From contig JOKI01000014.1 in NCBI GenBank assembly GCA_000722615.1, positions 62,189 through 126,188 of the forward strand: a stretch of DNA of 64,000 bases, given 5' to 3'. Origin of the DNA: Pseudorhizobium pelagicum (GTDB taxonomy: Bacteria > Pseudomonadota > Alphaproteobacteria > Rhizobiales > Rhizobiaceae). The notes beneath the pieces were generated by a model that was not told the DNA's origin, did not search any database, and saw only the letters and a list, made by a program, of their open reading frames with translations. The translations under genes and the position numbers were made by a program. Each line of letters begins with the position of its first letter. Positions within the stretch are counted from its first letter, which is position 1. This document shows positions 30,452 through 39,205 of the stretch, one piece after another.

Positions 30452-31354
30452 TCATTCGCCCGCCAGGCCGGCGATTGCCGCTTCCACCTCCGGCAGATTG
30501 GTCCGGTCGAGAGGCAGGATCGGGCGCGGCGGGGCGGCCTGCGAAAGGTTAAGCAGGTTTAGCGCCGCATATATGACGCGCAGGCTGCCGTGCGCCTGGA
30601 ACAGCGCCCAGAGCGGCGCGAACGACTGGTCGATGCGGGCCGTGGCGGCCGGATCGCCTGACTGCGCCGCCTCGACGAGCGCTGCGGCGGGCTTGGGAAA
30701 CAGCCCGCCGACGACGCTGTACCAGGCGTCCGCGCCCGCCAGCAATGCAGCCGCCGCACCCCAGTCGCCGCTGTAGCCGATCGCAAAATCATCCGCCGTC
30801 CGGCTGCGCAGCCGGGCGATCTCGGTGGAGAACGCCATCTCCTTCGGCAGCGGCATCTTCACCGCCATGACCCTCGGCAGGCCAGCCAGCCGGCGGATGA
30901 GGTCCTCGCCGAAGACGAAATGCGTGGTGGAGGGATTGTTGTAGATGCAGAGCGGCAGGTCGGTCGCAGCGGCGACCGTGGCGAAGTGCTCGAACACCTC
31001 GTCCTGCGTCAGCGGCGTATAGGAGACGGGCGCCAGAAGCAGCGCATCGGCCCCGGCGCCCGCTGCGTCGCGGGCAAGCTGGGCGGCCTCGTCGGTCCTG
31101 AGCGCGCCGATGCCGACGATGATCGGCAGGCGGCCGGCCACACCTTCGACGGCGGCCTCGACGGCGCGCAGGCGCTCCGCACGGCTCAGGTACATATAGG
31201 TGCCGGTGCTGCCGAGCAGGCCGATGGAGCGGGCCTTGCTGTCGACGATGCGCGCCAGCAGCGTCTGAAGCGCATCGGTATCCACGCGGCCGGCCTCGTC
31301 GGCTGGCGTCAGCGGAAAGGCGGAGAGACCGGTGAAGAGGGGCAATGGTGGCAT
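30452..31354 (-). CDS. Dihydrodipicolinate synthase-family lyase
   Basis: A 300-residue TIM-barrel protein of the DapA/NanA group. It has GSTGTYMYLS in the place of the GTTGE motif, YNNPSTT with the catalytic Tyr, and MAVKMPLP with the Schiff-base Lys. The altered first motif argues against the true lysine-pathway DapA and for a sugar-acid or keto-acid aldolase. It ends 10 nt from selO, convergent. Confidence 0.85.
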   Translation of the reverse strand: MPPLPLFTGLSAFPLTPADEAGRVDTDALQTLLARIVDSKARSIGLLGSTGTYMYLSRAERLRAVEAAVEGVAGRLPIIVGIGALRTDEAAQLARDAAGAGADALLLAPVSYTPLTQDEVFEHFATVAAATDLPLCIYNNPSTTHFVFGEDLIRRLAGLPRVMAVKMPLPKEMAFSTEIARLRSRTADDFAIGYSGDWGAAAALLAGADAWYSVVGGLFPKPAAALVEAAQSGDPAATARIDQSFAPLWALFQAHGSLRVIYAALNLLNLSQAAPPRPILPLDRTNLPEVEAAIAGLAGE

Positions 31355-31478
31355 GGAGAGCTATCCGGACTGCGAAACGGGGGCCGCGCCACTATGCCTC
31401 TTAAATCATCCTGCGCAACCTGAGCCCGACGACGGCATTCCCTGAACCCTATCGCCGTCCTGCAGTCCGAAGGCCCGT

Positions 31479-31586
31479 TCAGGCAACCGCAAGCTCCGGC
31501 CGGTCTGCCGCCTTCCCGGCGATGAACCGGTCGAAGTCGGCGCTCTCCAGCGGCCGCGCAAAGAGGTAGCGAGGGAGCACCTCCTG
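31479..31586 (-). pseudogene. Remnant of an EAL-domain (c-di-GMP phosphodiesterase) gene
   Basis: This minus-strand frame reads LPRYLFARPLESADF, then a DRF helix, and ends after ELAVA. YLFARPL is the typical last motif of EAL domains. A stop codon lies just upstream (TAA at 31587-31589) and nothing EAL-like continues beyond it. It is a short 3' relic in the 338-nt gap between the lyase and phosphoesterase genes. Confidence 0.55.
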
Positions 31587-31692
31587 TTACGCGCAGAGCG
31601 TATATCCGCTGTTAAAGGATGTGGTAAATTAAGCCGTAGGGAAGTGAGTTGCTATCTCGGCATCCGCATGAAGCCCATCGTTCCGAGGGGGC

Positions 31693-32811
31693 TCAGCGGC
31701 TGCTGCGCAGGGTGATCCGGGTGAGTTCCGACGGCCGTCCGAGCCGCAGCGCAAAGCCCGGCCACAGCGCGGTGCCGTTGTTGACGTAGAGCTGCATCGC
31801 CCCGACCCGATAGAAGCCCGAGACGAAGCCGTTGTTGGCGTTTGCCACCAGCCGGTCGAGCCCGAGGACCATCCCGCCGTGGGTGTGGCCCGACAACTGC
31901 AGCGCAACCCTTGTCGTGGACGCATCCACCGCGTTGCGCGGCTGGTGATCGAGAAGAATGACCGGCGCTCCCTCCGGCGCGCCGGCAAGGGCGGCACGCA
32001 CGTCGGGCGCCGGCATGCCGGTTCTTGCGGCGGAATGATCCGTGACACCGGCAATGACGAGGCTCTCACCGCCGCGCGCAATCACCGCGTGGCCATTGGC
32101 GAGTATCTGCATATTGAGGCCCTGGAAATAGCGCATCCAGGCCTCGTAGCCGAAGAAATACTCGTGGTTGCCGGGGATGGCCAGCACGCCGTCGCGGGCG
32201 CGAAGCCCTGACAGCGGCGCCACGTCGGCGCTGCGGCTTTCGATGTTGCCGTCGATCAGATCGCCGGTGACGACGATCAGGTCGGCATCGAGCGCATTGG
32301 TGCGCTCCACCAGTTGCTGCGCCCAGCGCGCCGGAAACAGGCGGCTGATGTGGAGGTCGGTCAGTTGCACGAGCTGGTAGCCGTCGAAGGCGGCCGGCAG
32401 ACCGGGGATGGTGACCTGGATATCCTTCGTCTGGGGGACGAGGATCGCCTGGCTGACGCCGAAGGCCGAGAGCGCCAGCGCCAGCCCGCCGATCGCATAG
32501 CGGACGCCGGCAGGCACCACCGGAAAGGATCCCTTGATCGCCAGCAGCACCAGCGACACGGCATCGAGCACCAGCTGGAAGACGGCCAGCATCAGCATGG
32601 CGCCGAGCAGGAGGTTGAAGGCGAGGATCAGCGGCCTGGGAAACTCGGGCGAGAACACCGAGCCGGAGGAAAGCCGGCTGAACCAATGGTATTGGGAGAC
32701 CAGCAGCAGGAGGACCGCAAGCGCGATCTTCAGCGCCCACGACCAGGGCAGGGGAAGGATGAACCGGGCCGCCACGATGAGCCAGGGAACGCCGAAAATG
32801 AGATGGAACAT
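31693..32811 (-). CDS. Membrane-anchored metallophosphoesterase (YkuE/YaeI-like)
   Basis: A 372-residue protein with four to five N-terminal helices (to about residue 125) and a calcineurin-like phosphoesterase domain. Metal-binding motifs are TDLHISRLF, VTGDLIDG, IPGNHEYF and LSGHTHGG. The substrate may be a lipid-linked phosphate, as for related YaeI enzymes, but this is inference. The 372 nt upstream (32812-33183) hold no gene I can support. Confidence 0.87.
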   Translation of the reverse strand: MFHLIFGVPWLIVAARFILPLPWSWALKIALAVLLLLVSQYHWFSRLSSGSVFSPEFPRPLILAFNLLLGAMLMLAVFQLVLDAVSLVLLAIKGSFPVVPAGVRYAIGGLALALSAFGVSQAILVPQTKDIQVTIPGLPAAFDGYQLVQLTDLHISRLFPARWAQQLVERTNALDADLIVVTGDLIDGNIESRSADVAPLSGLRARDGVLAIPGNHEYFFGYEAWMRYFQGLNMQILANGHAVIARGGESLVIAGVTDHSAARTGMPAPDVRAALAGAPEGAPVILLDHQPRNAVDASTTRVALQLSGHTHGGMVLGLDRLVANANNGFVSGFYRVGAMQLYVNNGTALWPGFALRLGRPSELTRITLRSSR

Positions 32812-33183
32812 CAGGCAGCCTTGTGAGTGTCGAACAGGTTACGCAGACGGCAGTCAGGCGGATTGGCGGAGGGTGTGAAAGGGCGTTGAAAACTCCGGCG
32901 TGACGTCTGATCCGTGCTTCACGCCGCCTTACGCCCGCTGCCGACAGGCCGGGCCCAGATAGGGTTGTCCCGCGGCGATGGCAATGCACCAGCGCGTGAA
33001 CGCCGATTTCGGTTGGACAGGATGTCCATCGTCTGCCAAAAGCCCTTCAGGACGCGACTGCCGTTAGCTTGAGAACGGGGTCGGGCGACCGATTGACGTC
33101 ACGTTGCTGCCGCGAGATCACGCTGGCCGTCCTGCTGTTTCTCCATCGTTGAGGTTGCCCGACCACCGGCCGATGCGGTCTGG

Positions 33184-33579
33184 TCAGCCGGTCGACCGTG
33201 CCGCCACCACCCGAATCTCCACGACGGCGCCTTCTCTGCGCAGTCCTGCGACCTCGACCGCGGTCCATGCCGGAAACGGATCCACGACATAGGCGTACCG
33301 AACGGCACAGAACCTGTCGAAGTGCTCGCGCAGACCGATGTGGTAGGAGGTCATCTCGACGATCGAATCGAAACCCAATCCGGCTTCTCCGAGGACGGCT
33401 CCGATCTTCTCGAATGCCTGCCGAAACTGATCTTCGAGGTTTGTTGGCATCGTGCCGTCCGGACTGCTTCCTGTCATGCCGGTCAGAAACACATGGTCGC
33501 CCGAGATGATTCCGGGCGAAAGCCGGAGCCGATCGGCGACTGCCCGTGCGCCTGCCGCAAAAAGTGCCCGTCTCTCCAT
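33184..33579 (-). CDS. RidA-family protein
   Basis: A 131-residue trimer-forming RidA/YjgF fold protein. Blocks include SPGIISGDHVFLTGMTG, DQFRQAFEKIGAVLGEAGLG and the closing FPAWTAVEVAGLRREGAVVEIRVVA. Members remove reactive enamine/imine intermediates; the Arg usually placed near the end (R in GLRREGA here) is shifted, so activity is uncertain. The ATG at 33579 is the family start. Confidence 0.85.
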   Translation of the reverse strand: MERRALFAAGARAVADRLRLSPGIISGDHVFLTGMTGSSPDGTMPTNLEDQFRQAFEKIGAVLGEAGLGFDSIVEMTSYHIGLREHFDRFCAVRYAYVVDPFPAWTAVEVAGLRREGAVVEIRVVAARSTG

Positions 33580-33662
33580 GTTCTCTCGCCTGTTTGGGTG
33601 AAGGTCGAGAGTGTCAAAGTCCCCCATTTCCGTCAACGCCGGTCGGCTGACCCCAGCGGCGA

Positions 33663-34034
33663 TCAGCTCATCAGGACCGTATGCGCCGTGATCGTATACC
33701 CAAACGGGTCCATGAAGGCGAAATATCGGCCAAATGGGCCATCCTTGGGCGGAAAGACTATGGTGACGTCGTGCGCGCGAAGGTGTTCATGCAATTCGTC
33801 AGCGTCGTCGCAACCAAACCAGATCGCGATGCCCAGGCCAAGCCTGTCCCCGTCGGCGAACTCCTGGGTCGGGGTACGGACAGCGAATGGGATCGGTTGC
33901 GTCTCAAAAACCGTCGCTCCCGGAGGGGCTTTTGCAGCTGGCGTAAGCCCGACGACATCGCGATAGAAGGTGAGTGCCGCATCCAGATCTCTTGTCTGGA
34001 TCGAGATGAAATCAGGTCCAATCAGTCTAGGCAT
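33663..34034 (-). CDS. VOC-family (glyoxalase/dioxygenase fold) protein
   Basis: A 123-residue single-domain vicinal-oxygen-chelate protein. It starts with IGPDFISIQTRDLDAALTFYRDVVG and ends with FAFMDPFGYTITAH; the closing Glu of metal-binding members is not obvious. Divergent from a MarR gene with a shared operator, so it is probably that regulator's target. It may bind or modify a small toxic compound. Confidence 0.85.
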   Translation of the reverse strand: MPRLIGPDFISIQTRDLDAALTFYRDVVGLTPAAKAPPGATVFETQPIPFAVRTPTQEFADGDRLGLGIAIWFGCDDADELHEHLRAHDVTIVFPPKDGPFGRYFAFMDPFGYTITAHTVLMS

Positions 34035-34067
34035 GGGCGATATTTCCTTTTCGTGCACAACCCGATA

Positions 34068-34110
34068 TATCAGGGTCCTGATAGGATGTAATGTAAGGGC
34101 CCTGATATGT
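34068..34110. promoter_or_regulatory. Operator for the VOC/MarR pair
   Basis: A 16-bp inverted repeat TATCAGG-GT-CCTGATA at 34068-34083 lies between the divergent genes. A further half-site, CCCTGATAT at 34100-34108, overlaps the marR start codon. This suggests autorepression by blocking both transcription and, possibly, ribosome loading. Confidence 0.7.
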
Positions 34111-34553
34111 CCAGTCTCACAGTTCCGCCAGAAGACGATACTTACCGGTCAGTGGGATATGCGCTGAAGCGGGCGCAGCAGGCACTGCGGGCTCATCTGG
34201 ACGCGGAGCTTCGAACCATTGGATTGACGACACCGCAGTACTCCGTCCTGGCGGGACTTGAGCGCAGCGAGAGCTTGTCCAATGCGGAGCTTGCGCGGCA
34301 GGCTTTCGTAACACCGCAGACGATGCAGGCCATCGTCGTCGGCCTAGAACGGGATGGCCTCGTAAAACGAGCGGCCCACCCGCTCCACGGCAGGGTTCTC
34401 ACCACGAACTTGACGCAAGAGGGACGTTCGGTGGTGCAAGAGGCACACAAGATTGCAGCGCGCGCTGAAACTCTGGTTCGCAACGCGGTTGCCCCCGACG
34501 ATCCCGAGGTCATTTACGCGGCATTGTTAAGGATAGCGGATGCGATGCCGTGA
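34107..34553 (+). CDS. MarR-family transcriptional regulator
   Basis: A 148-residue winged-helix dimer protein with GLTTPQYSVLAGLERSESLSNAELARQAFVTPQTMQAIV as its DNA-binding core (seen in two adjacent helices) and a beta wing near GRVLTTNLTQEG. Its gene is divergent from the VOC gene. An AAGGG site lies upstream within the operator half-site. Confidence 0.9.
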   Translation: MSSLTVPPEDDTYRSVGYALKRAQQALRAHLDAELRTIGLTTPQYSVLAGLERSESLSNAELARQAFVTPQTMQAIVVGLERDGLVKRAAHPLHGRVLTTNLTQEGRSVVQEAHKIAARAETLVRNAVAPDDPEVIYAALLRIADAMP

Positions 34554-34599
34554 CGTTGTCCCGCCGACTGGAGAAGCGCCGCGCAAGGCGAAGCTTGCC

Positions 34600-35670
34600 T
34601 CAATAGCCGTCGAGCATGTTGACGCAATCCATTGTAATCTTTGCAGTCAGGCCTTCGGGCTCATAGGCGAGCCTGCATTCGCCGCCCATCGAAAGGCTCA
34701 TGCGGTTCAGCAGTTCCGTCCCGAAACCGGAGCTTGTCGGTGGTGCCGTCGCCGGGCCATCTCTTTCGACCCAGGTCAGGTGCAGCACTGGACCTTCGCC
34801 TTGCGACGGCAGCACGTCCCAGTCTACGGAAACCACGCCCGACGGGCTGCTGAACGCCCCGTGCTTGAGCGAATTGGTGCCCAGCTCATGAAGGATGAGA
34901 TTGAGCGGAATGATCCCGTTCGCGCTGATCACCAGATCCGGGCCGCCAAGGGTCAGCCTTTTCTGGTCGGCCAGGCCAAGCGGCTCCAGTACCGCATGGA
35001 TTGCCGCTCCGACCGTGATCTTGTCGCCCTGGGCCGCGCCCCGCAGGAGCTCGATGGAGCGGCTCAGGGCGGTGATCTTGTGCCGCAATCGCTCGGCGAG
35101 CTGTGCCGGGGTGGAGACATGTTTCTGCAGCAGGGAAATCAGGCCGCTGATCGTCGCCATGATGTTCTTCAGCCGATGGTCGACCTCCTCGGACACCACC
35201 TCCTGGAGTTGCAGGGCCTTGGCGAGCGCCTGCCGTGATCGGGCCTGTGCGCCCAGGGCATGGAGCGCAAGCCCCAGAAGCCCGATATTCGTCGTGACGA
35301 TGAAGACATAGAACGCGAGAGCCGTCGCGGCCGGGGCACCCAGCGCAAAGCTCCCGAACGGCGCGATGAACCAGTACCAGGCGACCAGTCCCGAAAGCAC
35401 GGCCGACGTGATGGCGGGATAGATGCCCCATATGAAGCCGGTGATGAAGACTGCGGGGAAGAAGGTCAGGTAAGGGAAACCGGGAGGCAGGAAGGGATCC
35501 AGCAGGAATCCGAGGAGCAAGGCGACCGTGGTCATGGCCAGGGCCGCGAGCTGGCCTAGCAGCAGACTGGAAGCGGTCGCACCATGCACTGCGTTTCTGA
35601 AGGCGGGAAGGGCCAGCAGGAACGGTTCAAGGCTTGTTTCGTCGTCCTGCGTGGTTAATCTGTTCTTCAT
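34600..35670 (-). CDS. Membrane sensor histidine kinase, HisKA_2/HWE type, DUF4118
   Basis: The 356-residue protein begins with a four-helix DUF4118 domain (about 35-138, with FPYLTFFPAVFITG) as found in KdpD-like sensors. A HisKA_2 phosphoacceptor helix follows, with H165 in EEVDHRLKNIM, then an ATPase domain (LILHELGTNSLKHGAFS, GFGTELLNRM). Such kinases often feed the general stress response of alphaproteobacteria. No response-regulator gene is adjacent. Confidence 0.87.
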   Translation of the reverse strand: MKNRLTTQDDETSLEPFLLALPAFRNAVHGATASSLLLGQLAALAMTTVALLLGFLLDPFLPPGFPYLTFFPAVFITGFIWGIYPAITSAVLSGLVAWYWFIAPFGSFALGAPAATALAFYVFIVTTNIGLLGLALHALGAQARSRQALAKALQLQEVVSEEVDHRLKNIMATISGLISLLQKHVSTPAQLAERLRHKITALSRSIELLRGAAQGDKITVGAAIHAVLEPLGLADQKRLTLGGPDLVISANGIIPLNLILHELGTNSLKHGAFSSPSGVVSVDWDVLPSQGEGPVLHLTWVERDGPATAPPTSSGFGTELLNRMSLSMGGECRLAYEPEGLTAKITMDCVNMLDGY

Positions 35671-35820
35671 CGAAACCTCGTCAACGGGCGGTCGATCCGG
35701 TAGCTCATGCTTCGGCCTTGATGCTGCTGGAGACGACGGTCGTGGAAAAGGCTCTGCCGTTCACGCGAGAACATGCGTGGACTATAGCAATGTATTCCCT
35801 TTTCGGGCAACCTTTTCTCT

Positions 35821-36690
35821 GTGGTGGTGAATGTGAAAAATCAACGATTTAGCCCCAAGAATTCAGGGGGAGGTGCCATTCGCCGGCACCGCTCCTGGAG
35901 AGGTTTTGCCGTTGAGCATGTTGTGCCGGCCATTGGTGACACCTTCGAATACGCCTGGCAAAGCGATCTGCACTTCTGCGCGCTGCACGATATCGTCCTG
36001 GACGACGGCGGCATCCGTGCGGGCGACGCCGCTGAAAACAACCAGAAGAACCTCCGGGATTCGCTGACCTATGTTCCGAAGGGAGCCGCGGTCCAGGGGT
36101 GGTCGCAGCTCAGCCAGCGCAGGAATTCCTATACCGCAATATACTTCGACCCTGCCGAGCTGCATGAGGAGCTCGATCAGCGGTTCTCCACTGAACTGGG
36201 CCTACGGGTCTATTTTCGCGACCCGGAGCTTTTGATGTACCTGCGGCGGTTCTCGACGTTGCTCATGCAGGACGAGCCCGATGAGCTGTACGCGGAGACG
36301 CTGGGTCTGATGACTGTGCTGCAGATCCAGAAAGCCGGCGCGGGGAAAGACCTGAAGAGGCCCGGGATCTCGCGGCGCGCCTTGTCGCGGGTGCTGGAAT
36401 ATGTCGATCAGAACCTGGAAAACCAGATCGGTCTCGATGACCTTGCTGCCGTGGCGGGCCTGAGCCGCTTTCACTTCAACAGGGCCTTCAAGGCGGAAAC
36501 CGGAGAAACCCCTTACCAATATCTGCTGTACCGGCGCCTTGAAAAGGCTCGCAGGCTGCTGGGGGAGGATGCGCTGAGCGTGGAGCAGGTGGCTGCCGCC
36601 GTGGGGTTTCGCGACGCCTCCTATTTCCGGAAGGCCTTCAAGGCGCGAACGGGCATCAGTCCCCTAGGGCTTCGAAAGAGCGCGGGCTAA
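35821..36690 (+). CDS. AraC-family transcriptional regulator
   Basis: A 289-residue regulator with an N-terminal sensor region and a C-terminal double HTH (about 190-285: GLDDLAAVAGLSRFHFNRAFK and SVEQVAAAVGFRDASYFRKAFK). Its DNA-binding part resembles that of the fragment at the left edge of the window. The start among the first GTG codons is not certain. It ends just before a strong hairpin terminator. Confidence 0.87.
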   Translation: MVVNVKNQRFSPKNSGGGAIRRHRSWRGFAVEHVVPAIGDTFEYAWQSDLHFCALHDIVLDDGGIRAGDAAENNQKNLRDSLTYVPKGAAVQGWSQLSQRRNSYTAIYFDPAELHEELDQRFSTELGLRVYFRDPELLMYLRRFSTLLMQDEPDELYAETLGLMTVLQIQKAGAGKDLKRPGISRRALSRVLEYVDQNLENQIGLDDLAAVAGLSRFHFNRAFKAETGETPYQYLLYRRLEKARRLLGEDALSVEQVAAAVGFRDASYFRKAFKARTGISPLGLRKSAG

Positions 36691-36722
36691 GGGGGCTGGA
36701 GCCGAAGCCGGCAATCCCGCAT

Positions 36723-36757
36723 GAAAGAGGCGATCCGGCCTGCGGATCGCCTCTTTC
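36723..36757. terminator. Strong bidirectional hairpin terminator
   Basis: Two 15-bp perfect arms, GAAAGAGGCGATCCG and CGGATCGCCTCTTTC, flank a 5-nt loop. It lies between the convergent AraC and SDR genes. Confidence 0.85.
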
Positions 36758-36768
36758 GTCTTCAATGG

Positions 36769-37530
36769 TTAGATGCCGAGGCCGCCGGCAAGCGTGATCT
36801 GCTGGCCGTTGATGTAGCCGGCATGCGGGCCGGCGAGGAAGCAGATCGTTTCGGCGACTTCCTCCAGCGTTGCTATGCGGCGGATCGGATGCATGTCGAG
36901 GATGGCGTCGCGGTTTGGAAGTTCACCGGCGACCTCTGCTGCCATGTCGGTCGGCATGATGCCCGGCTGGACGACGTTGACGGTGATGTCGCGCGGTCCG
37001 AGGTCGCGCGCGATGCCCTTGGCATATCCGGCCAGCGCCCATTTCGTGCCGGCATAATCGGCGACGCCCGGGAAGGGGACGAAGGAGCCGAGGCCGGAGC
37101 CGACGAAGATGATCCGCCCGCCGTCGGTCAGCCGGGGTGCTGCCGCGCGGGTATTGGCGATGGTGCCCATGACGTTGACCTGCCACTGGCGGTTGTAGTT
37201 CTCGCCGTCGAGGGTCGGATCGTCCACCAGCTGGCCCTGGATCGCGATGCCGGCGTTGTTGACGAGGATGTCAAGCCTGCCGAACTCGGCCATGACCGCA
37301 TCGATGAGCGGCCTGGCGGAAGAGAGGTCGGACTGGTCGCTTTTGACGGCGATGGCCCGCACGCCCTTGGCCTTCAGCCTTTCCACGACCGCCTGCGCCT
37401 TCTCGGCGGAGGCCGCGTAGCTGATCGCGACGTCTGCACCGTGACCGGCGAGCGCTTCCGCCGTTGCCGCACCGAGGCCGCGCGAGCCGCCCGTCACGAG
37501 AGCGACCTTGCCCTTCAAGAAGTTGGACAT
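36769..37530 (-). CDS. Short-chain dehydrogenase/reductase (FabG-like)
   Basis: A 253-residue classical SDR. TGGSRGLG near residue 14 binds NAD(P), NNAG follows, and the catalytic Ser-Tyr-Lys set is GSGLGSF with YAGTK. The C-terminus (GYINGQQITLAGGLGI) is typical. The substrate is unknown. The ATG at 37530 has an AAAGGAAA site; the frame extends 36 codons upstream through the operators. It is probably repressed by the divergent TetR. Confidence 0.9.
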   Translation of the reverse strand: MSNFLKGKVALVTGGSRGLGAATAEALAGHGADVAISYAASAEKAQAVVERLKAKGVRAIAVKSDQSDLSSARPLIDAVMAEFGRLDILVNNAGIAIQGQLVDDPTLDGENYNRQWQVNVMGTIANTRAAAPRLTDGGRIIFVGSGLGSFVPFPGVADYAGTKWALAGYAKGIARDLGPRDITVNVVQPGIMPTDMAAEVAGELPNRDAILDMHPIRRIATLEEVAETICFLAGPHAGYINGQQITLAGGLGI

Positions 37531-37602
37531 GAACTGTTTTCCTTTGTCCTGTTGACGCCGCGCCGAGGCTATCCCGGACGGCATATCGTAACGACTATTA
37601 CG

Positions 37603-37666
37603 ATAATGATCGTTATGAAAATTGACAGGGTGGGTCAAGGCTTTTAATAATGGTCGTTATGAAAAT
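37603..37666 (+). promoter_or_regulatory. tetR promoter with two operator copies
   Basis: Two near-identical 20-bp sites lie at 37603-37622 (ATAATGATCGTTATGAAAAT) and 37647-37666 (one base different). Each is centred on a near-palindrome ATAA(T)GATC(G)TTAT. A consensus-like promoter sits between and under them: TTGACA at 37622-37627, a 17-nt spacer and TAATAA at 37645-37650. Binding would block the -10 region and also the divergent SDR promoter. Confidence 0.8.
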
Positions 37667-37681
37667 ATCCGGACCAGGCTG

Positions 37682-38293
37682 ATGGGACGCCATCGCGAAT
37701 TCGACATGGAGAAGGTTCTCGACGCGGTCCTCTGTGTCTTCTGGCAGAAGGGCTACGAGGGGACGTCCTACGCCGACCTCACCGCGGCTGCCGGTGTCGA
37801 GCGGCCGGCGCTGTATTCCGCCTTCGGCAACAAGGAAGCCATGTTCCGCAAGGCGCTGGACCGCTACCACGAAAAATACCTGCGATACCTGCCGGAGGCA
37901 CTGGCGCTGCCGACGGCGCGGGAGGTGGCAGAACACCTCCTTCGCGGCGCCATCGATCTCAACACCCGCTATCCCACGCACAGGGGATGCCTGATGATCC
38001 AGGGTGTGCTGGCGGGTTCGGATGATTCAGAACCGGTGCGGCAATTTCTGGTCGAGGCGCGGGCCGCCGGGGAACGCGAGGTTCGGCAACGCTTCGAAAG
38101 AGCGAAAGACGAGGGCGACCTGCCCGAGACCGCCAGGGCCGATGCGCTGGCGGCCTTCCTGATGGCTGTCATGCACGGCATGGCGGTGCAGGCGAAGGCG
38201 GGCTTCAGCCGCGAGACGCTGGAAGGCGTGGCCGAGCAGGCGCTGCTCGCCTGGCCGGTCGCCAAGGGAACGAAAGCCGCGATGACCTCCTGA
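37682..38293 (+). CDS. TetR-family transcriptional regulator
   Basis: A 203-residue repressor. The HTH is TSYADLTAAAGVERPALYSAFGNKEAMF, typical of the TetR group with C-terminal ligand domain; the ligand pocket region is residues 70-200. The ATG at 37682 is preferred over one 20 codons upstream that would place operator DNA inside the gene. It very likely controls itself and the SDR gene. Confidence 0.9.
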   Translation: MGRHREFDMEKVLDAVLCVFWQKGYEGTSYADLTAAAGVERPALYSAFGNKEAMFRKALDRYHEKYLRYLPEALALPTAREVAEHLLRGAIDLNTRYPTHRGCLMIQGVLAGSDDSEPVRQFLVEARAAGEREVRQRFERAKDEGDLPETARADALAAFLMAVMHGMAVQAKAGFSRETLEGVAEQALLAWPVAKGTKAAMTS

Positions 38294-38374
38294 GCAGAGG
38301 CGATCGTGTTTCGCCGCTGGCACTCTCGGGTGATGTCAGACTATTCCCTCGTCGACCGCTCGGCCCGAACGGCG

Positions 38375-38608
38375 TCACGAGGCCGAATAGGTCACCGTCA
38401 CGCCGCGCTGGCGGAAATAGGCCTGCATCAGCTTGCGGCCGGAGCGGTTGTTCTGCGCCAGCCGCGCCGGATCGAAGACGGCCTCTTTTACGCCTTCCCG
38501 TGCCATTGCCGCCTTCAGCGTGGCGATATGCGCGTCGATGTCGGCATTGTCCGTCTGAAGCGATTCATAGATGCGGTTCGTTGCCTCGGCCACGGTCGGT
38601 TCGCTCAC
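38375..38608 (-). CDS. Small conserved hypothetical protein, 77 residues
   Basis: A mostly helical small protein (SEPTVAEATNRIYESLQ, DIDAHIATLKAAMARE) with a conserved-looking DPARLAQNNRSGRKLMQAYFR segment. Related small proteins occur in Rhizobiaceae without assigned function. It has no membrane helix or metal motif. Confidence 0.65.
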   Translation of the reverse strand: MSEPTVAEATNRIYESLQTDNADIDAHIATLKAAMAREGVKEAVFDPARLAQNNRSGRKLMQAYFRQRGVTVTYSAS

Positions 38609-38743
38609 GGGGATACTCCTGCTGTTGTCTGGCTGGCGCGCATAGCACAGTTTTACGAATTGGCCCTACTGCAGTGGAAAAAATGCGGTCGTCAACGGGC
38701 GACGAGTATCTGCCTTCCTCGCGGCGACCTCTGCAGCAAGGCT

Positions 38744-39136
38744 TCAGATGCTACGGGTGTGCAGGGTTTCGCTCGCAAGCAGGTGGGCTATTGCCGTGGT
38801 GATGGTGAGTTCGTCGTAGGGTTTGGAGAAGAAGCGGCTTCCGCCGGGCAGTATGCTCTCCTCAAGAATGGCCGCACCGGATGCGACGATCAGCTTCACG
38901 GGCGGCCACCGATCGCGGATGTAGTGGGACAGCTTGATGCCGTCCATCGTCCCCGGCATCTGGACATCGGTGAACACAAGATCGATGTCGTCCCGCAATT
39001 CGAGGATGCGGATTGCCTCGTCCGCGTCGCAAGCGTCCAGTGCTTCGTAGCCCGCCGACAGGACAAGTTCGACGGCACCCATGCGTATGATCGGGCTGTC
39101 TTCCACGACAAGGACGACGGATCTGCCGTTCTTCAT
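38744..39136 (-). CDS. Single-domain response regulator (CheY-like)
   Basis: A 130-residue receiver domain with no output domain. The acidic pair is in VVEDSP, the phosphorylated Asp in FTDVQMPG and the conserved Lys in FFSKPYDE. It lies 69 nt downstream of the HisKA_2 kinase gene on the same strand, so the two probably form a phosphorelay pair. Confidence 0.9.
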   Translation of the reverse strand: MKNGRSVVLVVEDSPIIRMGAVELVLSAGYEALDACDADEAIRILELRDDIDLVFTDVQMPGTMDGIKLSHYIRDRWPPVKLIVASGAAILEESILPGGSRFFSKPYDELTITTAIAHLLASETLHTRSI

Positions 39137-39205
39137 TGTTCACTCGATATATGAGGTTGGCCGCAACGCGCGGTCTTTAGCGCCGTAAATAGCAAGTCAT
39201 GTTTC

